A stretch of 64,000 nucleotides of DNA, from assembly GCF_049445855.1 (NCBI RefSeq), contig NZ_JBMSDV010000002.1, forward strand, positions 673,923 to 737,922. Reading direction: 5' to 3'. Below the pieces are notes generated by a model. That model saw only the letters and a program-made list of their open reading frames with translations. It made no database searches and was not told the origin of the DNA. Of this stretch, positions 8,968-17,663 are shown piece by piece (the stretch's first letter is position 1; each line of letters starts with the position of its first letter). A program made the translations under genes and the position numbers. This stretch comes from JAGOCV01 sp049445855 (GTDB taxonomy: Bacteria > Pseudomonadota > Gammaproteobacteria > Burkholderiales > Burkholderiaceae_C).

Positions 8968-11290
8968 GGCTTATTCACTTGAGCATCGTGCGCTTCCCGA
9001 CTTAGAACGAAACAACAACTTTGACTCCTTCGTTGGGGCGATGAAAGAGCTGGCAGCACAGAACGGAATTACGTGGGTAATACCTTTAGATGACAGAGGT
9101 ATTGCCCTGCCTGGCACGGCTTGGGATCTACGTGAAATTACCAAGGACGGGCGCCCGAGGACTGCCGCTCTACGTACCTTCAGCCTGTACCCCGCTGGAC
9201 TTTCCGACATTGCTGCCCGCATTCCTGATACGCCGCGGCGTCCGGACGGTCCTATTTCTTCCGAGTGGCAGGACTTCCTGAAAGCTGTGGTGCTTGAATA
9301 CCTGCTTGTCCGAAAAAAGAGTATTCCGTTCGTCACGGCTGCTTCCTTGGCGATTCGTTTTTTAGCTGCTATTGCTGACAAAGAGCCTTGGCAAGTGACC
9401 GTTGAAGATTTGCAGCTGACTTGCGAGTTGGCAGACGCGCGCCAGCCGGCCAAAGGGACGTCCATCGTTCTTCAAGCAATTATGAGCACGGTGGTGGACC
9501 GACTGCACTTAGCCGATGCCTGCCCTTTGATGGGCTTAGTCAAGCGCACAAGACAACAGAAAGAGAAGCACTCGAAGTTCTATCTGACGCACGACAGATT
9601 GGCCAGGACTCTTTCAGAGCGCAAAGCTGAGCAAAAGCTGCCAGAGCAGAGGGCGTTTTGGGAGTTGGTTCGCATAGTGTTCACGGAGAAGCCAAAGACC
9701 TTGAACGACGCGATCCGCTTTGCCATGGTCAAAGTGCTGTTGTTCACCGGCATGCGTGTCGGTGAGGTCGCGCTACTGCCCCTTGATTGGAGGCGCGCAA
9801 GGACTTACCTGGACACGCAGGGACGCCCCGCGGGCGAAAGTGGGGGTATCAGCGAGGCCTTGATGGTCCGGCACTTCGCAGAAAAGCAAGGTACTCAGTC
9901 GCTCTACGAAACCACGCAATTTGTCCCTGATCTATTTCGCGATGATTTTGAACGCACTCTCGCACAAGTCGCGACTTGGACAAGCCCCTTGCGAGCCACG
10001 CTGAAAGCACAGTATGAGACAGGGCGCCTTTTTCCTATGTACCGACCTGATCAACTGGTTAACGCAGTCGAAATGTACGTCCGACTTACCGGAAACCCTA
10101 TGTGGGCCGGTAAGCCTTCGTACGCTGTCCGGGAGTGCGTTGAGCGTTATCGACAGTCGTGGGACTTGTCGGATCTACAAGAGCTTGCGTCTTCGATACG
10201 GAAGGAGACCGTACTGTCGGCTGCTGTGAGCCGGTACTTTTCGCAGGAGAACAGAGCCTCAGGTCTTGTTCTGAGAGATGGCATCGGCTATCCCGCTACG
10301 GGGCGTGGAGTGCAGAATAAGTTTCTACGGATATCTGATGTCGAGTCGTTCATCTACAACTCAGTGCCTACCAAAGTCTCAGATCTCTCCCCTTTTACGT
10401 TGGACAACGGCACGAAGCTCGCTCCATGGGAAATGCTATTCCTTTTGCCAAAGCGCGCAGTGGGTGCAGGGCGCGGCGATACCATCCTTCATCCAGCGAT
10501 GACTTTCTCTGTCGGGGTGGCTGATGAAGCGCTTCTCCAGGCTGCCCTGGGCGATGAAAGCCGCACCGACCGCTTTTCGCTCTTCCAGGTCTACGGTCGA
10601 AGCGAGGAAGATCGCCAACTCAAGCTCAAGACGCATTCATTTCGACACCTACAGAACTCAGAACTCTTCAGGCTCGGCATCGCCGACACCATCATCACCA
10701 AGAGGTTCAACCGCCGCAGCGTTGCCCAAAGCTACGAATACGATCACCGCAGCCTAGCCGAGGAAATGGATCAGCTTGAACTGCCTGGCGCCTGGGAGGA
10801 ATTTTTGGGAGACTCCAAAGCTGCGACAGTCGCCAAGATGATCCAGGCAGGTCGTGCCCAAGGGCCTATCGTCCGAGAGTTCAAACGCATACTGCAGGAG
10901 GAAGGCGATGAGCCCGCCCTCCTCTTTCTTGCGGCGGAAGCCGATGGCTTCCATTCGACACCGTATGGGCACTGCCTGAACTCGTTTACGGTTGACCCTT
11001 GCCCCAAACATCTTGAGTGTTTCTCCGGCTGCCTTCACCTTTCGGCGACCGACCTTCCTGCAAACCGACGAAACCTTCTTGCCTTACACGGCAAACTCAA
11101 GATTGCAATGGAGGCCGCACAGGCCCGTCCCGCCAGTACCGTAGGACGTGACAATCAGATTGCTCATGCAAAGGTTCGGTTAGAGGGAGTGGAGAGGCTT
11201 CTCTCCACTACACCAGGCAGTCAGGTTTTTCCCGACGGTGTTGACCTGTCAAAGTCCCCATCAGGAAGGAGCGTTCTTAGTGGCACGTAG
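8954..11290 (+). CDS. ginC: large tyrosine recombinase, third of the trio (GinC-like)
   Basis: 778 residues, about twice a phage integrase. Motifs: Arg in FTGMRVGEVALLP (near 266), THSFRHLQNSEL (near 560) and a Tyr in AQSYEYDHRS (near 593). A long insert of about 250 residues separates the first Arg from the His-x-x-Arg box. The C-terminus has a Cys cluster (HCLNSF, DPCPKHLECFSGCLHL, near 673-696), again zinc-finger-like. The GGAGG box at 8946-8950 lies just before two consecutive ATG codons (8954 and 8957). It overlaps ginB by 14 and ginD by 11 bases, so the four genes are a single translational unit. Confidence 0.8.
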   Translation: MMGSKAYSLEHRALPDLERNNNFDSFVGAMKELAAQNGITWVIPLDDRGIALPGTAWDLREITKDGRPRTAALRTFSLYPAGLSDIAARIPDTPRRPDGPISSEWQDFLKAVVLEYLLVRKKSIPFVTAASLAIRFLAAIADKEPWQVTVEDLQLTCELADARQPAKGTSIVLQAIMSTVVDRLHLADACPLMGLVKRTRQQKEKHSKFYLTHDRLARTLSERKAEQKLPEQRAFWELVRIVFTEKPKTLNDAIRFAMVKVLLFTGMRVGEVALLPLDWRRARTYLDTQGRPAGESGGISEALMVRHFAEKQGTQSLYETTQFVPDLFRDDFERTLAQVATWTSPLRATLKAQYETGRLFPMYRPDQLVNAVEMYVRLTGNPMWAGKPSYAVRECVERYRQSWDLSDLQELASSIRKETVLSAAVSRYFSQENRASGLVLRDGIGYPATGRGVQNKFLRISDVESFIYNSVPTKVSDLSPFTLDNGTKLAPWEMLFLLPKRAVGAGRGDTILHPAMTFSVGVADEALLQAALGDESRTDRFSLFQVYGRSEEDRQLKLKTHSFRHLQNSELFRLGIADTIITKRFNRRSVAQSYEYDHRSLAEEMDQLELPGAWEEFLGDSKAATVAKMIQAGRAQGPIVREFKRILQEEGDEPALLFLAAEADGFHSTPYGHCLNSFTVDPCPKHLECFSGCLHLSATDLPANRRNLLALHGKLKIAMEAAQARPASTVGRDNQIAHAKVRLEGVERLLSTTPGSQVFPDGVDLSKSPSGRSVLSGT

Positions 11291-11732
11291 GACTCTCGAC
11301 CCGTCTCACACCGAGCTGATCAGTGTTTTGGAGGGCTTGCTATCCCGCAATGAAGATGTGACGGCCAGAGCCGTCACCCGTCTTCACACCTCAATCCGAG
11401 ATGCCTCTGGCATCACCCGCCATCCGGAACGAAGACAGTTGCTGGAGCAGTACCAAGGCCGGCAAAAACAGCTGCGCAAGGTACTTGGTCAGGTACAAAA
11501 ATCTGGGACCGCAGTCGCAGCTGACAAGCTCGGGCAAGCGCTGGAGCGCGTACGCGAACTCGAGTCGAATGAAGCTGCTCGTATAGCCAGCCACCTTGCC
11601 ATGATTCACGCTGTGGCAGAGATCGGTGGGACAGCCAAGCTTCAGCGCTTCTATAAGCAATATGCGGATATTCGAGACCGGCTTGCCCGTGAAGGCTCGC
11701 TCTCGCCAACCTTCGTGGGCAACGATCAGTAG
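11280..11732 (+). CDS. ginD: small helical accessory protein of the recombinase operon (GinD-like)
   Basis: 150 residues from a GTG start, chosen because AAGGAG at about 11266 is well placed and the start overlaps the ginC stop; an upstream ATG at 11238 lies deep in ginC. The sequence is strongly helical and charged (EQYQGRQKQLRKVLGQVQ, then ALERVRELESNEAARIASHLAM), consistent with the small putative helix-loop-helix protein reported as essential in GInts. It probably assists synapsis or directionality. No catalytic residues are seen. Confidence 0.65.
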   Translation: MARRTLDPSHTELISVLEGLLSRNEDVTARAVTRLHTSIRDASGITRHPERRQLLEQYQGRQKQLRKVLGQVQKSGTAVAADKLGQALERVRELESNEAARIASHLAMIHAVAEIGGTAKLQRFYKQYADIRDRLAREGSLSPTFVGNDQ

Positions 11733-11771
11733 GACAGGATCCCGCCCTCTTCTACAGTTGCCGTCAGGGCG

Positions 11772-12197
11772 TCAACCCACGCGGGGTAGATCACTAAGGT
11801 CGGCTTCATGCGTATCCCCGTGGCGCCATGTGACCAATTCTCGATTGGTGAAGATAGTTTCAAGTGTCGCTGCTTCGTAGCGTATGTCAGTACATCTGTG
11901 CATCAGCTCTAGAGCAAGCTCTAACTCATAGTCGGCAAGTATTTTTGCTTGGACGTCTTCGCTGGATTGAAGGAACTGGTCCATATACCCCTTTGCCTCG
12001 AGGATGCTAAGAACAGCAGCGAGCGCGAGATCACCCTCAGAATCGGCTGCATTACCCTCCAACATCGATCCCGTCGATTGAGCCAACTCACTGAGCCAAC
12101 GGGTACTCAGTGCATGAGGGAGGCATGCTTCCGCGCCATTGTCGGTCACCTCGGCCTTGAACATTTCGAGCCGGCTTATGCCGGTGGGTGCGCGCAT
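11772..12197 (-). CDS. hypothetical protein, 141 aa, divergent from an XRE regulator
   Basis: I do not recognise a family. It is acidic and helical (LALAAVLSILEAKGYMDQFL, ILADYELELALELMHRC) with no export signal. It starts 23 bases from a large palindrome and lies back to back with the XRE gene at 12275, so the regulator probably controls it. The pair could be a toxin-antitoxin or lysogeny-like switch, but nothing in the sequence proves that. Location directly after ginD makes it the first cargo gene. Confidence 0.5.
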   Translation of the reverse strand: MRAPTGISRLEMFKAEVTDNGAEACLPHALSTRWLSELAQSTGSMLEGNAADSEGDLALAAVLSILEAKGYMDQFLQSSEDVQAKILADYELELALELMHRCTDIRYEAATLETIFTNRELVTWRHGDTHEADLSDLPRVG

Positions 12198-12220
12198 TTT
12201 TATTGTCCCGAAGTCTCAAA

Positions 12221-12255
12221 ATGAACCCTATAGATTGTAGTCCTATAGGTTTCAT
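12221..12255. promoter_or_regulatory. palindromic operator between divergent genes
   Basis: ATGAACCCTATAG at the left and CTATAGGTTTCAT at the right are inverted copies (one mismatch in 13) around a 9-base centre. It lies between the 141-aa gene and the XRE gene, 20 bases before the latter's ATG. Size and symmetry fit a dimeric XRE-type repressor acting on both promoters. Confidence 0.6.
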
Positions 12256-12274
12256 GGCGAATTAATCGGAGTGG

Positions 12275-12577
12275 ATGAAACACATCCATCCCAACAGGAA
12301 TAACTTCGCGGCGGGACTGCGGAACGCTCGAAACTCACGCGGCCTTTCTCAAGAAGACTTTGGCCTTGTATCGAGCCGTACCTATGTAAGCAGTTTGGAA
12401 CGTGGCCTCAAGAGCCCGACCTTGAACAAAGTGGACGATCTCGCCGGCGTGCTCGAATTGCATCCGCTGACCCTCCTTATCCTGAGCTACGCCAACGGTG
12501 GCAGCTCCGACTTGTCCCCAAGGTTCATGGAAGCGATCATGGCTGAAGTCAATTCGGTGTTGAATTTCAATAAGTGA
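12275..12577 (+). CDS. XRE-family helix-turn-helix regulator, 100 aa
   Basis: Cro/C1-type helix-turn-helix covers about residues 10-65: FAAGLRNARNSRGLSQEDFG, then SRTYVSSLERGLKSPTL, where SYVSxLERG is the recognition-helix signature. The remaining 35 residues are helical and could form a dimer interface. It probably binds the palindrome at 12221-12255 and represses itself and the divergent 141-aa gene. Related small XRE proteins occur beside recombinases on integrative elements and in restriction-modification control, so an island-control role is possible but unproven. Confidence 0.75.
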   Translation: MKHIHPNRNNFAAGLRNARNSRGLSQEDFGLVSSRTYVSSLERGLKSPTLNKVDDLAGVLELHPLTLLILSYANGGSSDLSPRFMEAIMAEVNSVLNFNK

Positions 12578-12713
12578 GGGTCGCTCGTCCCTACGCTGCC
12601 GTTGGAAGAAATTCGATGTGGCCCGCTCGGCATCCCCCTGCGAGGAGAACCTCGCTCAATGAAATAAACGGGGAGTTCAAGAAGTGCTGAGCGTCGCCGT
12701 TTGGTGGACTCGC

Positions 12714-12935
12714 TCAAACTTGCTCTGAGCCATCTAGAACCGGTTTGTTGTGCGTCTTTGGCTGGGTGCCCAACGATCCTATTTCCGCATCAGGTCGCTC
12801 GAGATGGCTTGCGTAGCCTTCGACCTTTAGTCCCGCAGCACGGGTTTGCGCAACGGCTTCGGCAACGCCCCGACGTGCATCCGTCAGGAGATCATCGCCA
12901 AAGAAGTAGCTGTCGAATTGAGGAGTGGTAGTCAT
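12714..12935 (-). CDS. small hypothetical protein, 73 aa
   Basis: Translated from the ATG at 12933-12935 with a purine-rich GGGGAAAGG about seven bases ahead. The frame reads MTTTPQFDSYFFGDDLLTDA and then a helical stretch (RRGVAEAVAQTRAAGLKVEG). A longer frame to 13076 adds residues without coding character. No family recognised. It lies upstream of the SRAP gene's terminator on the island side and has no neighbour close enough to call an operon. Confidence 0.4.
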   Translation of the reverse strand: MTTTPQFDSYFFGDDLLTDARRGVAEAVAQTRAAGLKVEGYASHLERPDAEIGSLGTQPKTHNKPVLDGSEQV

Positions 12936-13090
12936 GCAGCGCCTTTCCCCGATGGTATGGCAAGCGGAAAGGCGGTTCAACGGCAGGCGCAATGGCCAAA
13001 CTGCAACGGAAGCAGGATGCTGATGTGGTACATCTTTAGCAACAACTGCCCCGTGATGGCTGTGTGGCTCGACCACCTGCTGCTCGGGGG

Positions 13091-13115
13091 AAAAGCCGGC
13101 GCAAGCCGGTTTTTT
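13091..13115. terminator. intrinsic terminator, probably bidirectional
   Basis: CCGGC-GCAA-GCCGG stem flanked by AAAAG on one side and TTTTTT on the other, so U-rich tracts follow the stem in both directions. It lies 30 bases beyond the stop of the leftward SRAP gene and most likely ends that transcript. Confidence 0.65.
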
Positions 13116-13145
13116 CGTTTCCGGGCGTTCACCCGTTTAAACACC

Positions 13146-13844
13146 TCATACAAGCCCAACGGGTAGTTCCAGATGTTGCGTCGGATCCTTTGCCCGGTGC
13201 ACAAACAGCTTCAGCGGCGGAGCCTTGATCAGCGCCTCGGCCTGTTCGATAGTGCCGCGCAGCCAGCTATCCCAATCCCCCTTTTCCAGCGGCACCACCG
13301 TGCGCTTATCCTGCTTGTCGGGCGCGCGCTTGGGGTCAGGCCGGTGCATCAGATTTAGCACCGGCACGTCGTCGCAGTTCTGCGTGATCATGGAGTAGCT
13401 GGGTAGCACCTCGCCCGTGGCCGGGTCGGTCCACTCGCTCCACAGGCCCGCCAGGCCCCAGGGCTCGCCATCGGCGCGCTCGAACTGCCAGGGGATGTGC
13501 TTGCCGATGCCCCAGTAGGGTTCGACGTACCGCTGCGCCGGAATGATGCAGCGCTGCCCCTTGCGCCAGGGGCCACCGAAGGTCCAAGACTTGGTCATGC
13601 CCTCGCGCCTGGCGTTCACTGTGTTCAGGCGTTTGCCATCCTTGCCGGTGGGGATGTGTGTTTTGGAGTTCGGCGGAATCATGCCCCACTGCCCCACCAC
13701 CAGCTCGCGCCCTGCTTCGCCCTTTGCCCGCAGGAACGGCCCACGGTACAGCGGGCTCATCTTGTCGCGCCATTCCTCCTCGGGCAGGTCACCGAAGTGC
13801 AACACCAGCTGCTCGCGGCCCGGGACCTCGTAGTAGGTACACAT
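13146..13844 (-). CDS. yedK: SOS response-associated peptidase (SRAP, YedK/HMCES family)
   Basis: 232 residues. SRAP proteins crosslink through Cys2 to abasic sites in single-stranded DNA, shielding them. The start is fixed by the catalytic Cys being second (MCTYYEVP); upstream frame extension is not coding. Other family landmarks are NARREG (Asn), the Glu of QRYVEPYWG, and LMHRP (His). It is divergent from umuDC, sharing the SOS box at 13873-13888, 29 bases from its start, so it should be induced by DNA damage with the polymerase. A bidirectional terminator follows. Confidence 0.9.
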   Translation of the reverse strand: MCTYYEVPGREQLVLHFGDLPEEEWRDKMSPLYRGPFLRAKGEAGRELVVGQWGMIPPNSKTHIPTGKDGKRLNTVNARREGMTKSWTFGGPWRKGQRCIIPAQRYVEPYWGIGKHIPWQFERADGEPWGLAGLWSEWTDPATGEVLPSYSMITQNCDDVPVLNLMHRPDPKRAPDKQDKRTVVPLEKGDWDSWLRGTIEQAEALIKAPPLKLFVHRAKDPTQHLELPVGLV

Positions 13845-13872
13845 GGCAACATTCTGGCAGTAGATGGCTATA

Positions 13873-13888
13873 CTGTGAATATGTACAG
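13873..13888. promoter_or_regulatory. LexA (SOS) box overlapping the umuD start codon
   Basis: CTGT-GAATATGT-ACAG has the full CTGT-N8-ACAG form of the gammaproteobacterial/betaproteobacterial LexA operator. The ATG assigned to umuD (13881) lies inside it. LexA or an island repressor bound here would block both divergent genes. Confidence 0.85.
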
Positions 13889-14327
13889 CATTTTGGATTC
13901 CCCCCTGCCCGTGCCATATGACGCGGCCGTGCAGGCGCTCGCGCTGCCATTGTGCGGCGTGAGTGTGCGCGCGGGGTTTCCATCGCCTGCTGACGACTTC
14001 GTGGTGGAGCGGCTGGACATCATGCAGTTGCTGGTGAAGCATCCCCAGGCCACTTATTTCTGGCGGGTGCGGGGCGACTCGATGCGCGACGCGGGCATCG
14101 ATGACGGCAGCATCATCGCCGTGGACCGGGCGATCAAGCCGAAGCACAACAGCATCGTTGTGGCCATTGTGGACGGCGAATGCACGGTGAAGTATCTGCA
14201 TCAGCGTGCCGGCCGCATCAAGCTGCGTGCGGCCAACCCCACCTATCCCGACATCATCCCCCGCGACAGCCAGACCATTGAGGTGTGGGGCGTGGTGAGT
14301 GGGTGCGTGAAGCTTTTTCTCACCTAA
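13881..14327 (+). CDS. umuD: UmuD-like DNA polymerase V protease subunit
   Basis: 148 residues, about the 139 of E. coli UmuD. Self-cleavage site is Ala31-Gly32 in RAGFPSP (Cys-Gly in E. coli). Catalytic Ser67 in RGDSM and Lys104 in CTVKYL have the same 37-residue spacing as E. coli Ser60-Lys97. RecA filaments should trigger cleavage to the active UmuD' that binds UmuC. The chosen ATG lies inside the SOS box, so transcription may start at or very near it (leaderless), or a later GTG at 13911 may be used. It precedes umuC by 20 bases. Confidence 0.85.
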   Translation: MYSILDSPLPVPYDAAVQALALPLCGVSVRAGFPSPADDFVVERLDIMQLLVKHPQATYFWRVRGDSMRDAGIDDGSIIAVDRAIKPKHNSIVVAIVDGECTVKYLHQRAGRIKLRAANPTYPDIIPRDSQTIEVWGVVSGCVKLFLT

Positions 14328-14347
14328 TTTGATGGAGGGAGGCCAGC

Positions 14348-15646
14348 ATGTATGCCCTGGTGGATGGCAACAATTTTTACGTGAGCTGTGAGCGGGTGTT
14401 CCGCCCCAGCCTGAACGGCCGACCGGTGGTGGTGCTGAGCAACAACGACGGCTGCGCCATCGCCCGCAGCAATGAAGCCAAGGCCCTGGGCATCAAGATG
14501 GGCGCGCCGTGGTTTCAGATACGGCACATGGAAGAGACCCACGGGCTGGTGGCCTTGAGTGCCAACTTCACCCTGTACGGCGACATGAGCAACCGCATGA
14601 TGAGCCTGGCGGCGGGCCTGGGCCCATCGCAGGAGATCTACAGCATCGATGAGTCGTTCATCGGCATGCAGGGCATGCGGGGCGACCTGATCAACCGCTG
14701 CCACGCCATCCGCGACCGCATCAACCAGTGGGTGGGCATCCCATGTGGGGTGGGTATCGGCCAGACCAAGACGCTGGCGAAGCTGGCCAACTACGTCGCC
14801 AAGACGGCAGAGCGCAAACCGGGCAGCTACCCGGCCGAGCTGGCCCAGGTGTGCAACCTGACCGCCCTGCCCGCCCAGGACCTGGACGATGTTCTGGCCG
14901 CCACGCTGGTGGAAGAAGTCTGGGGCGTGGGCCGCAAGATCGCGGCGCAGCTGCATGAAGGTGGTGTGCATACCGTGCTGGACCTGACGCGTCTGGACCC
15001 GGCCACGGTGCGCAGGCGCTGGAGCGTGGTGCTGGAGCGCACCGTGCGCGAGCTGCAGGGCATGCAATGCATTGACCTGGACGATGCACCAGCACCCAAA
15101 AAGGAAATTGCCTGCACGCGGGCATTCGGCCAGGCAGTGACCGAGCTGCCGCCGCTGGTGGAGGCCGTGAGCGAGTTCGCCAGCCGTGCGGCCGAGAAAT
15201 TGCGCAAGCAAGGCAGTCTGGCCAGCCAACTGCTGGTGTTTTGCCACACCTCGCCGTTCCGGCCCGGGCCCCGGTTCAACCGCAGCATCGTGGTGCCACT
15301 GCGCCGTCCGACGGCCGACACCGGCAAGCTGGTGTGGGCCGCATCCGCTGGCATGCGGCGCATCTATGAGCCCGGCTTCAAGATGGCCAAGGCCGGGGTG
15401 ATGCTGCTGGACCTGATGCCGGGCAGCGTGCTGCAGGGCGAGTTGGATCTGGAGGATGAAGACCACCGGGATCGCACCCAGCTGATGGTGGCGCTGGATA
15501 CGCTCAATCACCGCTACGGCAAGGGCACCGTGCATTCAGGCGCCACGGGGGGCACCAACAAGGGCAAAGACTGGGGGATGAAGCAAGAGAGGCGCACGCC
15601 GCAGTACACGACGCGGTGGGAGGATGTGCCGGTGGCGCGAGCGTAA
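14348..15646 (+). CDS. umuC: UmuC-like Y-family DNA polymerase V catalytic subunit
   Basis: 432 residues, close to the 422 of E. coli UmuC. Y-family motifs: YALVDGNNFYVSCERVF with the first catalytic Asp, VVVLSNNDGCAIARS, and YSIDESF with the second Asp-Glu pair; a helix-hairpin-helix region (EVWGVGRKIAAQL) and a C-terminal little-finger domain follow. A GGAGGGAGG stretch precedes the ATG. With umuD it forms an error-prone translesion polymerase induced with SRAP. An island-borne copy may raise mutation supply under metal or antibiotic stress. Confidence 0.9.
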   Translation: MYALVDGNNFYVSCERVFRPSLNGRPVVVLSNNDGCAIARSNEAKALGIKMGAPWFQIRHMEETHGLVALSANFTLYGDMSNRMMSLAAGLGPSQEIYSIDESFIGMQGMRGDLINRCHAIRDRINQWVGIPCGVGIGQTKTLAKLANYVAKTAERKPGSYPAELAQVCNLTALPAQDLDDVLAATLVEEVWGVGRKIAAQLHEGGVHTVLDLTRLDPATVRRRWSVVLERTVRELQGMQCIDLDDAPAPKKEIACTRAFGQAVTELPPLVEAVSEFASRAAEKLRKQGSLASQLLVFCHTSPFRPGPRFNRSIVVPLRRPTADTGKLVWAASAGMRRIYEPGFKMAKAGVMLLDLMPGSVLQGELDLEDEDHRDRTQLMVALDTLNHRYGKGTVHSGATGGTNKGKDWGMKQERRTPQYTTRWEDVPVARA

Positions 15647-15670
15647 GAGTGAACTAGCCGTACCGCGGAG

Positions 15671-15686
15671 ACCGCTCAGCAGCGGT
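15671..15686. terminator. hairpin after umuC
   Basis: ACCGCT-CAGC-AGCGGT forms a perfect 6-bp stem 25 bases after the umuC stop. No T run follows, so it is only a weak terminator candidate. The rest of the gap to gajA (15687-15821) shows no gene. Confidence 0.3.
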
Positions 15687-15821
15687 TGCGGCATTTCGAA
15701 TGCCTAAACGCGATGCCCGAAAGCGGACGCCCGCCGATTACGTTCAACTGCCCGTTTGACGTCGACTAGTCGAGCGGGCATGCGTCAGCCGGTTAGCATT
15801 TGATCTAGGGAGAGACCAACA

Positions 15822-17663
15822 ATGCACCTGGCCAAACTGGTCATCAAGAACTTCCGCAAGCTCAAGCATGCGGAGCTGTCATTTCAACCAGGCCTGAATG
15901 TCTTGGTCGGCGGCAACAACGTCGGCAAGACGGCCGTGGTCGACGCCTTGCGCGCGCTGCTGGCCGGGCACGACGAGCCTTATCCGCGCCTCGGTGAAGA
16001 GGACGTTCGCAGGCCCAAGGGCGGCACGTCGTCCGGGGACATCGTCTTCGAGTACGTGTTCACCGGCCTCAACGCGGACGATGAAGCAGATTTCCTTGCC
16101 GCCCTCGTACCCGATGCAGCTGGCAAGTTCGAGGCCCATATCAAGATCCGCTACTCGGAACCCGATAAAGGCGGCAGGCTGCGCGCCAAGCGATGGTGCG
16201 GCGAACACGAGGACATCGGGCTGACGGCGGACATGATGGAGAACCTCAGGGGCGTGTACTTGCCACCACTGCGCGATGCGTCCCAAGGCCTCAAGCCCGG
16301 CCGCACCAGCCAGCTTGCGCGACTTCTGCAGCTGCTGGCCGAGGAGGATGGCATCGAAGGCATCGACAAGGCGCTGCAAGACCTAGACAAAGAGCTGAAG
16401 AAGCACCTGCCCATAGTCAATACTCAGAAGGCAATTGGTACCCGGCACAAGACGATGCTGGGCGAGCAGCTCGCGCAGCTACTAGAGGTCGGCCTGAGCG
16501 CCAGTGACTTCAAGAGCTTGAAGTCTCGCTTGTCGTTGGTGGTGGATGCCTTTGAGATCGAGCAGAACGGGTTGGGCTTCAACAACCTGATCTACATGGC
16601 GGTCGTGCTGAGCGAGCTGACCAAGAACCCCGACTCCTGCTATCGGGGCCTGATCGTCGAAGAGCCCGAGGCTCATTTGCATCCTCAGCTTCAGGCCGTG
16701 CTGCTGCAGTATCTTCAGTCCATCCAGGCCGTCGACGGCGAGAAGCCCGTCCAACTCTTCGTCACCAGCCACTCCCCGAACTTTGCGAGCATCGCCAACC
16801 TGGACAGCCTAGTGTGCCTCGTCGACACCGGCACAGCGGTCGAGACATTCCTTCCTCGAAGCATTGATTTTGACAAAGGTAAGCGCGAGAAGCTTGAGCG
16901 CTACCTCGACGTCACACGCGCCGAGCTCTTCTTCGCCCGTCGCGTCATCTTCGTCGAGGGCGCTGCCGAACTCATGATGGTCGACGCGCTCGCCCAGCGC
17001 ATGGGATTCAACCTCCGCCAGCATGGTGTCAGCCTTATAAGCGTCGAGGGACTTAACTTCGATTCGTTCCTTCCCCTATTCGGGGACAACGCGCTGAAGA
17101 TCAATGTGTCTGTCCTGACCGATGCCGACCCCGTGGCGCCCAAGGTTGGTCCGGCGAGCGCGGCTGCGGATCCAGCGGCTGCGCTCGCTGCCGCACCGGT
17201 AGCGGCGTCTACCGTGGCAGAGGACACCGACGAAGAAGAAGACGAGGATGCCGAGCCGGTCTACCCGGCACCGGGCGACACCATCATCGTCTCTGCCAAC
17301 ACGGCCAAGATGAAGACCCGCGAGGATGACCATGTCAGGGTGTTCCATGGTCTCAAGACCTTCGAGTACGACTTGGCCCTGGAGGCAGACAACCGCACGG
17401 CCATGATCAAGGCTTTGAAGGAACTGCGGCCGCGGATCGCCAAGTCTCTTGAAGTCACCGTCGCCGGTAAGGTTGGTGATGCAGAACAGGCCAAGGCGCT
17501 GTTCTGCGGGATGTTCGAACGCAAGCAGAACAACGTCCAGAAAGGCAGCTTCGCCCAGTCTTTGGCGCAGGTCATTTCAGACAAGACCGTCCCCTTTGAA
17601 GTGCCGGCCTACATTCAGGCTGCTATCAAGCACGTTTGCCATGCGGCAGTGCCAACGTCATGA
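15822..17663 (+). CDS. gajA: Gabija anti-phage protein GajA (OLD-family ATPase-TOPRIM nuclease)
   Basis: 613 residues; the Bacillus cereus reference is about 578. N-terminal SMC/ABC-like ATPase: Walker A GGNNVGKT (residues 30-37) and Walker B LIVEEPEAHLHPQ (near 277-289). TOPRIM nuclease domain: FVEGAAELMMVDAL (Glu near 378) and VSVLTDADP (Asp near 433). GajA nicks phage DNA when nucleotides fall during infection. Between TOPRIM elements, residues about 440-485 form an insert rich in Ala and then Asp/Glu (TVAEDTDEEEDEDAE) that looks disordered. It is followed by gajB with a 4-base overlap. A stand-alone OLD nuclease is excluded by the linked helicase. Confidence 0.85.
   Translation: MHLAKLVIKNFRKLKHAELSFQPGLNVLVGGNNVGKTAVVDALRALLAGHDEPYPRLGEEDVRRPKGGTSSGDIVFEYVFTGLNADDEADFLAALVPDAAGKFEAHIKIRYSEPDKGGRLRAKRWCGEHEDIGLTADMMENLRGVYLPPLRDASQGLKPGRTSQLARLLQLLAEEDGIEGIDKALQDLDKELKKHLPIVNTQKAIGTRHKTMLGEQLAQLLEVGLSASDFKSLKSRLSLVVDAFEIEQNGLGFNNLIYMAVVLSELTKNPDSCYRGLIVEEPEAHLHPQLQAVLLQYLQSIQAVDGEKPVQLFVTSHSPNFASIANLDSLVCLVDTGTAVETFLPRSIDFDKGKREKLERYLDVTRAELFFARRVIFVEGAAELMMVDALAQRMGFNLRQHGVSLISVEGLNFDSFLPLFGDNALKINVSVLTDADPVAPKVGPASAAADPAAALAAAPVAASTVAEDTDEEEDEDAEPVYPAPGDTIIVSANTAKMKTREDDHVRVFHGLKTFEYDLALEADNRTAMIKALKELRPRIAKSLEVTVAGKVGDAEQAKALFCGMFERKQNNVQKGSFAQSLAQVISDKTVPFEVPAYIQAAIKHVCHAAVPTS

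Noticed and set aside
6281..11732. Tn554 or RIT transposon as the identity of the recombinase trio
   Set aside because: Tn554 has two recombinases plus a small TnpC, and RIT elements have three shorter ones with flanking inverted repeats. Three large genes plus a fourth helical one fit GInt better. Not fully excluded without searches.
11772..12577. Toxin-antitoxin pair made of the 141-aa protein and the XRE protein
   Set aside because: The genes are divergent rather than in one operon and no toxin motif is visible. Kept only as a regulator with its possible target.
13497..13880. Longer umuD reading frame starting at 13497
   Set aside because: It runs antisense through the SRAP gene, and UmuD homology begins only after 13881.
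14324..15535. 403-aa open frame opposite umuC
   Set aside because: Composition shadow of umuC with no recognisable domain.
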